DNA of 11,308 nt from Azophilus sp964572185 (lineage in GTDB: Bacteria; Pseudomonadota; Gammaproteobacteria; Pseudomonadales; Azotimanducaceae): contig CAZNFI010000104.1 of the NCBI GenBank assembly GCA_964572185.1, positions 1-11,308 of the forward strand, written 5' to 3'. Position numbers and translations under genes: made by a program. The notes beneath the pieces were generated by a model that was not told the DNA's origin, searched no databases, and worked only from the letters and a program-made list of their open reading frames with translations. Of this stretch, positions 6,550-11,308 are shown in pieces. Numbering within the stretch: the first letter of the stretch is position 1; every line of letters begins with the position of its first letter.

Positions 6550-8640
6550 GTGGGCCAGGTCACCAGCGGCGTGCGCGTCGCGGCGGATATCGGCGGCACG
6601 TTTACCGACGTGGTGCTCGATGACGGCGGCGCCCGGTATTCCAGCAAGGTTCTCACCACCTACACAGATCCGGCCGATGCCGTGCTCGACGGCTTGCACC
6701 AGGTGCTCCGCGAGGCCGGCAGGGATGCGTCCGCGGTCGGCCTGTTCCTGCATGGTACGACGCTGGCCACCAATGCGCTGATCGAGCGCCGCGGGGCGAA
6801 GACCGCCCTGTTGACCACCGAGGGGCACCGCGATGCCCTGGAAATGGCGTTCGAGAACCGCTTCGAGCAGTACGATGTGAATATAGACCGCCCCGCGCCG
6901 CTGGTGCCGAGGCACCTGCGCCTGCCGGTGCGGGAACGGATGGACGCCGCCGGCGAGGTGCTCGTTCCCCTTGATGCGGCATCAGTGGCGGCCGCCGTCG
7001 AACGGTTGGCGGCGGGGCAGGTCGAGAGCGTCGCCGTCGGGTTCCTGCACGGTTACCGCAATGCGGCCCACGAACAGGCGGTGGCGGCCGAGGTGCGCGG
7101 GCGCCTGCCGGGTGTCGCGGTCACCCTGGCCAGCGAGGTCTGCCCGGAGATTCGCGAGTTCGAGCGCCTTTCCACGGCCTGTGCCAATGCCTATGTGCAG
7201 CCACTGATGGCGACCTACCTGGAGAGCCTGGCCCGGCAACTCAAAGCCGCGGGCGTGCGTTGCCCCATGCTGCTGATGACTTCCGGCGGCGGGTTGACCG
7301 ACCTGCACACCGCGGCCCGATTCCCGATACGCCTGGTGGAGTCGGGCCCGGCCGGCGGCGCCATCCTGGCCGCGAACATCGCCGCGCGCTGCGGACTCGA
7401 TGCGGTGCTGTCGCTGGACATGGGCGGCACCACCGCCAAGATCTGCCTCATCGACGGTGCCGAACCGCAGTTGTCGCGCCAGTTCGAGGTGGGCCGCACC
7501 TACCGGTTCAAAAAGGGGTCGGGATTGCCCATGCGCATCCCGGTGATCGAGATGGTGGAAATCGGCGCCGGCGGCGGCTCGATTGCCAGGGTCGATGCGC
7601 TCGGACGCATTCAGGTCGGCCCGGAAAGCGCCGGGTCGGAACCGGGACCGGCCTGTTACGGGCGCGGAGGGACAGCGGCCACGGTCACCGATGCCGACGT
7701 GGTGCTGGGCAAGATACGGCCGGAACACTTCGCCGGCGGTTCCTTGAGTCTCGACACCGTCGGCGCGGCGGCGGCGGTCGACAGGCAGGTGACGGGGCCT
7801 CTGGGCCTTGACGGAATGGCCGGCGCCGTGGGCATCTGCGAGGTGATCGACGAGAATATGGCGGCGGCGGCGCGGGCGCATGCCATGGAATGGGGCAAAG
7901 ACTGCGCCGGGCGCACCATGATCGCCTATGGCGGCGCCGGGCCTTTGCATGCCTGCCTGCTGGCATCGAAACTCAGGATCGATCGCATCGTCGTGCCTCG
8001 CGGGGCAGCGGTGGGCTCCGCCATCGGCTTCCTGCTCGCACCCGTCAGCTTCGAAGTGGTGCGCAGCCGCTACATGCGGCTGGCGGCGCTGGACGGCGAA
8101 ACCATTCGCTCGCTGCTCGACGACATGCGCAGCGAGGCGGCCGCGGTGGTGGGCTCCGCCACCGCGGAGCCGCTCGTGGAAACGGCGCGCGTCTATATGC
8201 GTTATGTGGGGCAGGGGTTCGAGATCGCCGTCGAGGTGCCGGCAGTCGATGCCGGGGCCGACCTGCGCCCGCATTTCAAAGCGTCGTTCGAGAAGGCGTA
8301 CCGCACCCTCTACGGACGCACCATTCCGGGGGCGGAAGTGGAGATTCTCAGTTGGACCCTGGCGCTGTCCACCGCCGGGCAGCCGCCGCATCGACTGCGG
8401 CCGCCGGAGCGCCGCCGCGTCGCACGCCCGGACGGCCGGGTCGATCTTTACGATCCGGTACGGGGCGCGCCCGCCGAGGCGGCGCTCTATCGCCGTGAGG
8501 CCCTGGCAGCGGGGAACACCTGCGCCGGCCCGGCGCTGATCGTGGAAAGCCAGACCACGACGGTGGTCACGGAAGGCTTCACGGCGACCGTCAACGAACT
8601 CGGCCACCTGGTTCTGGAGAGAGGCGCACATGCCGGCTGA
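6550..8640 (+). CDS. hyuA: Hydantoinase/oxoprolinase family subunit A (HyuA-like, ATP-binding)
   Basis: A 696-aa cytoplasmic subunit that in this family binds and hydrolyses ATP to activate the substrate, either for opening of a cyclic amide (N-methylhydantoin, 5-oxoproline) or for carboxylation of a ketone (acetone, acetophenone). The N-terminal domain opens with the phosphate-binding motif ADIGGTFTDVV (residues 12-22) and HGTT at 68-71. The ASKHA-type core follows, with MTSGGG at 243, ESGPAGG at 264, the second phosphate loop LDMGGTTAKI around Asp290, and GAGGGSIA at 339-346. A C-terminal beta-rich domain ends the chain. Length is normal for a stand-alone A subunit. The GTG start is preceded by GAAGGAA at good spacing. 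It overlaps hyuB by 11 bp, so the two are co-translated. Family membership is firm; which reaction it performs is not decided by the sequence, and the symbol marks the family only. Confidence 0.92.
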   Translation: MGQVTSGVRVAADIGGTFTDVVLDDGGARYSSKVLTTYTDPADAVLDGLHQVLREAGRDASAVGLFLHGTTLATNALIERRGAKTALLTTEGHRDALEMAFENRFEQYDVNIDRPAPLVPRHLRLPVRERMDAAGEVLVPLDAASVAAAVERLAAGQVESVAVGFLHGYRNAAHEQAVAAEVRGRLPGVAVTLASEVCPEIREFERLSTACANAYVQPLMATYLESLARQLKAAGVRCPMLLMTSGGGLTDLHTAARFPIRLVESGPAGGAILAANIAARCGLDAVLSLDMGGTTAKICLIDGAEPQLSRQFEVGRTYRFKKGSGLPMRIPVIEMVEIGAGGGSIARVDALGRIQVGPESAGSEPGPACYGRGGTAATVTDADVVLGKIRPEHFAGGSLSLDTVGAAAAVDRQVTGPLGLDGMAGAVGICEVIDENMAAAARAHAMEWGKDCAGRTMIAYGGAGPLHACLLASKLRIDRIVVPRGAAVGSAIGFLLAPVSFEVVRSRYMRLAALDGETIRSLLDDMRSEAAAVVGSATAEPLVETARVYMRYVGQGFEIAVEVPAVDAGADLRPHFKASFEKAYRTLYGRTIPGAEVEILSWTLALSTAGQPPHRLRPPERRRVARPDGRVDLYDPVRGAPAEAALYRREALAAGNTCAGPALIVESQTTTVVTEGFTATVNELGHLVLERGAHAG

Positions 8641-10258
8641 CCAGGACCCGATTCGCAGCCAGCTGGTGTGGAACCGGTTGCTGGCCATCGTCGAAGAGCA
8701 GGCGCAGACACTGATGCGCACCGCTTTCTCCACCGTGGTGCGTGAAGCCGGCGACCTCTCGGCCGGCGTATTCGACACCGGTGGCGCCATGCTCGCCCAG
8801 GCGGTGACCGGTACGCCCGGCCACGTCAATGCCATGGCGGCATCGGTGGGCAAGTTTCTGGCCAGGTTCCCGCTGGGCGGGTTGGCGCCTGGGGATGTGC
8901 TGTTGACCAACGACCCCTGGGATGCCACCGGCCACCTGAACGATTTCACCGTTGTCACGCCGATCTTTCGGCGCGGCCGGTGCATGGCGCTGTTTGCCAG
9001 CACCAGCCACATCGCCGATGTGGGCGGGCGTGGCTTCGGCGCGGATGCGCAGCAGGTTTACGAAGAGGGGCTGAACATACCCATCGGCCACCTGTTCCGG
9101 GCCGGCGAGCGCAACGAGACGCTGCTGTCGATTCTGGCTGCCAACGTGCGCGATCCGGTAGTGGCGGAAGGCGATCTGTATTCCCTGGCGGCCTGCAATG
9201 AGAGCGGCGGCCGCCGGCTGCTCGAAACGTTGGACGACTTCGGTCTGAATGGCATCGACGAGATCGGACGGGGTATTCTGGAATCCTCCGAGCGGGCCAT
9301 GCGCCGGGAAATCAAAGCCTTGCCCGATGGCCGGTTCGAGTACGCCATGCGCGTCGACGGTTACGACCGGCCGGTGGACCTGCAGGCGGCGCTGACCATC
9401 GAAGGTGAGCACCTGTCTGTCGACTTTGCCGGGTCGTCGCCGGCCTCCGGGTTCGGCATCAACGTGCCACTGCCCTATACCCAGGCGTATGCGACCTTCG
9501 GCGTACGCTGCCTGGTCGGCAACAGCATTCCCAACAACGCCGGTTCGCTGCGCTGCGTGGAAGTGACCGCGCCGCCGGGATCGATTCTGAATGCACTGCC
9601 GCCCTCGGCGGTTTCAGCGCGCCACGCCATTGGCCAGATGCTGCCGGACGTGGTGCTCGGCTGCCTGGAACAGGTGCTGCCGGGACAGGCGCCGGCGGAG
9701 GGCGCTTCCTGCATCTGGAACCCGGTGTTTCTCGGCGCCGGGGCGACCGACAATTTTCCCGGCGAGGACTTCGTCATCAACCCGATCTTCAATGGCGGTA
9801 CGGGGGCCCGGCCGGGCAAGGATGGGCTGTCGACCACCGCTTTCCCGAGCGGGGTGCGCACCACGCCGACCGAGATCAACGAGGTGACTTCGCCGCTGGT
9901 GATCTGGCGCAAGGAGTACCGCCAGGACTCCGGGGGCGTGGGCCGCAACCGTGGCGGGCTGGGGCAGACCATCGAAATCGGCCATCGGCACGGCGCGCCG
10001 TTCTACGTGTCGAAGATGTTCGACCGGGTTCGCTTCCCGGCGCGGGGCCGGGCCGGCGGGGGCGGCGGCAGCCCCGGCAGGGTGTATCTGAAAGACGGTG
10101 CCGAGCTGCCGGGCAAGGGCAAGGACCTGGTTCCGGCCGGGGCCACGCTGGTATTGGAAACTCCGGGCGGCGGCGGAATGGGCGACCCCGAAGAGCGGGC
10201 CGCGGCGGCCGATTCCGCCGATCTGCGGGCGGGGCTTGTTTCGCCATACGAAGAGTGA
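8630..10258 (+). CDS. hyuB: Hydantoinase/oxoprolinase family subunit B (HyuB-like)
   Basis: The 542-aa partner of HyuA, carrying the metal site and the second half-reaction (ring hydrolysis or carboxyl transfer). The N-terminal half has the family's metal-region motifs: NDPWDATGHLNDFTVVTPIF from Asn94 and SHIADVGG at 126-133, with His127 and Asp130 as likely ligands by family analogy. Central features include VDFAGSSPASGFGINVPLP, and a PTEINEVTSPL stretch. The C-terminus has GGLGQTIEIG and the closing glycine-rich ETPGGGGMGDPEER typical of HyuB. The ATG at 8630 lies inside the end of hyuA, with an AGAGG ribosome site at 8620-8624. It is complete, with normal length and no missing motif. As for HyuA, the substrate is unknown. 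No terminator was found after the stop. Confidence 0.92.
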   Translation: MPADQDPIRSQLVWNRLLAIVEEQAQTLMRTAFSTVVREAGDLSAGVFDTGGAMLAQAVTGTPGHVNAMAASVGKFLARFPLGGLAPGDVLLTNDPWDATGHLNDFTVVTPIFRRGRCMALFASTSHIADVGGRGFGADAQQVYEEGLNIPIGHLFRAGERNETLLSILAANVRDPVVAEGDLYSLAACNESGGRRLLETLDDFGLNGIDEIGRGILESSERAMRREIKALPDGRFEYAMRVDGYDRPVDLQAALTIEGEHLSVDFAGSSPASGFGINVPLPYTQAYATFGVRCLVGNSIPNNAGSLRCVEVTAPPGSILNALPPSAVSARHAIGQMLPDVVLGCLEQVLPGQAPAEGASCIWNPVFLGAGATDNFPGEDFVINPIFNGGTGARPGKDGLSTTAFPSGVRTTPTEINEVTSPLVIWRKEYRQDSGGVGRNRGGLGQTIEIGHRHGAPFYVSKMFDRVRFPARGRAGGGGGSPGRVYLKDGAELPGKGKDLVPAGATLVLETPGGGGMGDPEERAAAADSADLRAGLVSPYEE

Positions 10259-10532
10259 TCGGGCCGTGCGGCATGGGTGGGTTCGGCGGCCAGCCCCAGT
10301 TCCAGCCAGTGCGGGGCCGCTTCCGGCTCGCCCGCCGCCAGGCGCTGACGGGCCTGTGCTGCAAGCGGCTCGGAGCCGCCAGCGACTGCGCCGCGACATA
10401 AGCGCTGGCCAGGTTGCCGGTAACTTCCGCGCGGCGCTCGTCGACCTGCCGGGAAATGCCCGTGCCCCGCAACAGGTACCCCAACAGGATGCCCACTACC
10501 AGCACACCGAGCCACATCAGGGCTTTCGTCAT
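10258..10532 (-). pseudogene. Small membrane-anchored protein, probably frameshifted and without its own stop
   Basis: On the - strand an ATG at 10532 follows a near-ideal Shine-Dalgarno site (GGAGG, 10538-10542 on the complement, five bases away). It encodes MTKALMWLGVLVVGILLGYLLRG, one N-terminal membrane helix, then a hydrophilic stretch to about residue 52 (RQVDERRAEVTGNLASAYVAAQSLA). After about 10377-10380, in a GGCGGC tract, this frame turns into Arg/Pro/Trp-rich sequence. The neighbouring frame carries protein-like sequence instead (GSEPLAAQARQRLAAGEPEAAPHWLELGLAAE), down to the end of hyuB. A one-base deletion (mutation or assembly error) would explain this. No - strand frame stops before running far into hyuB (nearest stop near 10003), so the 3' end may also be lost. 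I do not recognise the family. The start looks genuine; the product is uncertain. Confidence 0.45.
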
Positions 10533-10680
10533 CAGCGCCTCCGTGCTGTCGGGCACAATGCGGCCCAGGCTGCGACAGGGTGCCTCTGCCGGTTTGCACC
10601 CATTGCGGCGGCACTGAAAACCACCGGCGCCAACTGTATTGCATCGGGAAGGATGGCGAACTCACGCTCTGCCCGCGCAG

Positions 10681-10710
10681 TGCCGATTCGAGCGGCATCG
10701 AACCTATAAT
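10681..10710 (+). promoter_or_regulatory. Candidate sigma-70 promoter for the HisD-like gene
   Basis: A perfect TATAAT -10 hexamer lies at 10705-10710, striking in DNA this GC-rich. The -35 is weak (TGCCGA at 10681-10686, 18-bp spacer), so an activator may be needed. Transcription would start near 10717 and leave a leader of roughly 95 nt before the GTG at 10813. Confidence 0.45.
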
Positions 10711-10748
10711 GGGCACATGCCGCCGTAGCCGGTGCGGGAACGCACACG

Positions 10749-10764
10749 CCCAGTGGACACTGGG
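10749..10764 (+). promoter_or_regulatory. Perfect inverted repeat in the leader of the HisD-like gene
   Basis: CCCAGTG-GA-CACTGGG, 7-bp arms around two bases, lies about 40 bp downstream of the -10 element and 50 bp before the start codon. Position and symmetry fit a repressor operator or an mRNA hairpin. The same 7-2-7 geometry, with a different sequence, occurs at 1842-1857. Confidence 0.4.
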
Positions 10765-10812
10765 GCGAGCCCGGCGTGACGGCGGGAATCTCATGGGCTG
10801 AAGGAAAGAGAC

Positions 10813-11308
10813 GTGATCGAGATCATCAAGGACGGCATCGATGCGCGCACCGCGGCGGCGCAGGACCAGCGGGTCAAGGCCACGGTGGAGGGCATTCTCG
10901 CCGACATCGAAGCCAGGGGCGAAGCGGCGGTGCGGGAGTTGTCGCAGAAGTTCGACAACTGGTCACCGGAAATCTTCAGGATGTCGGAGGACGAGGTGGC
11001 TGCCTGTATCGAGGCGCTGCCGGCGCAAGCCATCGGCGACATCGAGTTCGCGCAGAGCCAGATCAGGGGTTTTGCCGAGATCCAGAAAGCGGCGCTCAAG
11101 GATGTTGAAGAAGAAACGCTGCCGGGCGTCGTGCTGGGGCACCGGAACATCCCGGTTCACAGCGTCGGGTGCTATGTGCCGGGCGGCCGCTACCCGATGG
11201 TCGCGTCTGCCTGCATGAGCGTTGTCACGGCCCGGGTTGCCGGCGTCAAACGCATCATTGCCTGCGCCCCGCCATTCCGCGGCGCGCCGGCAGACGCGGT
11301 GGTGGCCG
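10813..11308 (+). CDS. HisD-family NAD-dependent dehydrogenase, probable non-histidine paralogue (3'-truncated by window edge)
   Basis: The first 165 residues of a protein normally about 430 aa long; the frame is open to the window end. HisD-family enzymes oxidise alcohols in two NAD-dependent steps; true HisD converts histidinol to histidine. The start is GTG, supported by GAAGGA at 10800-10805, seven bases upstream. The N-terminal helical region (VEGILADIEARGEAAVRELSQKFD, about 26-49) and the Rossmann-entry motif GCYVPGGRYPMVASACMSVV (119-138) followed by ARVAGVKRIIACAPP are clear. Biosynthetic HisD usually has a YVPGG-(S/T)APLPST type motif here. The RYPMVAS version is what I associate with paralogues acting on other substrates, such as the sulfopropanediol dehydrogenase HpsN. 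The zinc and catalytic residues (Gln/His/Asp further on) lie outside the window. It follows a clear promoter and hairpin, separate from hyuAB. Family membership is firm, the non-histidine role likely, the substrate unknown. Confidence 0.88.
   Translation, partial: MIEIIKDGIDARTAAAQDQRVKATVEGILADIEARGEAAVRELSQKFDNWSPEIFRMSEDEVAACIEALPAQAIGDIEFAQSQIRGFAEIQKAALKDVEEETLPGVVLGHRNIPVHSVGCYVPGGRYPMVASACMSVVTARVAGVKRIIACAPPFRGAPADAVVA

Larger units (their letters stand above)
10533..10812. other. Divergent intergenic region between the - strand small gene and the HisD-like gene
   Basis: This 280-bp region separates two divergent starts and presumably holds both promoters. The rightward promoter and hairpin are listed separately. 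A short + strand frame at 10580-10801 (73 codons from GTG) contains four spaced cysteines (CTHCGG near its start, then YC and LC), a zinc-ribbon-like arrangement. It has no good ribosome site, a less GC-biased third position than the neighbours, and the -10 element inside it, so I do not call it a gene. I found no tRNA or other RNA. Confidence 0.4.

Noticed and set aside
6982..9012. Long - strand open frame across hyuA and the start of hyuB
   Set aside because: Antisense shadow of two well-supported genes; low-complexity His/Arg/Gly composition and no recognisable domain.
10580..10801. 73-codon + strand frame with zinc-ribbon-like cysteines (CTHCGG ... YC ... LC)
   Set aside because: No good ribosome site, weaker GC bias at third positions, and it contains the TATAAT element and the operator-like hairpin; chance is more likely than a gene.
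1..11308. CRISPR array, insertion sequence, tRNA or phage genes
   Set aside because: I looked on both strands for regularly spaced repeats, transposase motifs with terminal repeats, tRNA-like folds and phage-type genes, and saw none.

Overview
The window is high-GC DNA in which almost every gene is on the + strand. Gene content (an AcrB-type RND pump permease, a tandem CaiB/BaiF CoA-transferase, split HyuA/HyuB) and codon use suggest a Gram-negative bacterium, probably Pseudomonadota. I cannot name a genus. A run of exactly 100 Ns (4846-4945) shows that this is a draft or metagenome scaffold, so linkage across that point is inferred, not read.

Left part (1-4768): the 3' part of an RND efflux permease, cut by the window edge, is followed after about 115 bp by an 804-aa class III CoA-transferase built of two tandem CaiB/BaiF domains. 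Eight bases later comes a small DUF2087 protein. The CoA-transferase has the expected catalytic Asp only in its second half (Asp574).

Middle (4769-6549): a gene-free strip holding the N gap, then a 399-aa MFS exporter-type transporter flanked by two compact inverted repeats, one touching its start codon and one spanning its stop codon. A 300-bp gene-free leader with a strong hairpin and a weak extended -10 candidate follows.

Right part (6550-11308): hyuA and hyuB overlap by 11 bp and encode the two subunits of an ATP-dependent hydantoinase/oxoprolinase-type enzyme, a family that also includes acetone and acetophenone carboxylases. Then comes a 554-bp stretch without a + strand gene. It holds a - strand reading frame with a good Shine-Dalgarno site and an N-terminal membrane anchor, but with an apparent frameshift and no natural stop. 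It also holds a TATAAT promoter element and a hairpin leading into a HisD-family dehydrogenase that runs off the window. The dehydrogenase sequence looks like a non-histidine-biosynthetic HisD paralogue.

Together, the CoA-transferase, transporter, HyuAB and HisD-like dehydrogenase look like a small-molecule catabolic locus: uptake or export, ATP-dependent hydrolysis or carboxylation, alcohol oxidation and CoA activation. The substrate cannot be read from the sequence, and the joint pathway is inference.
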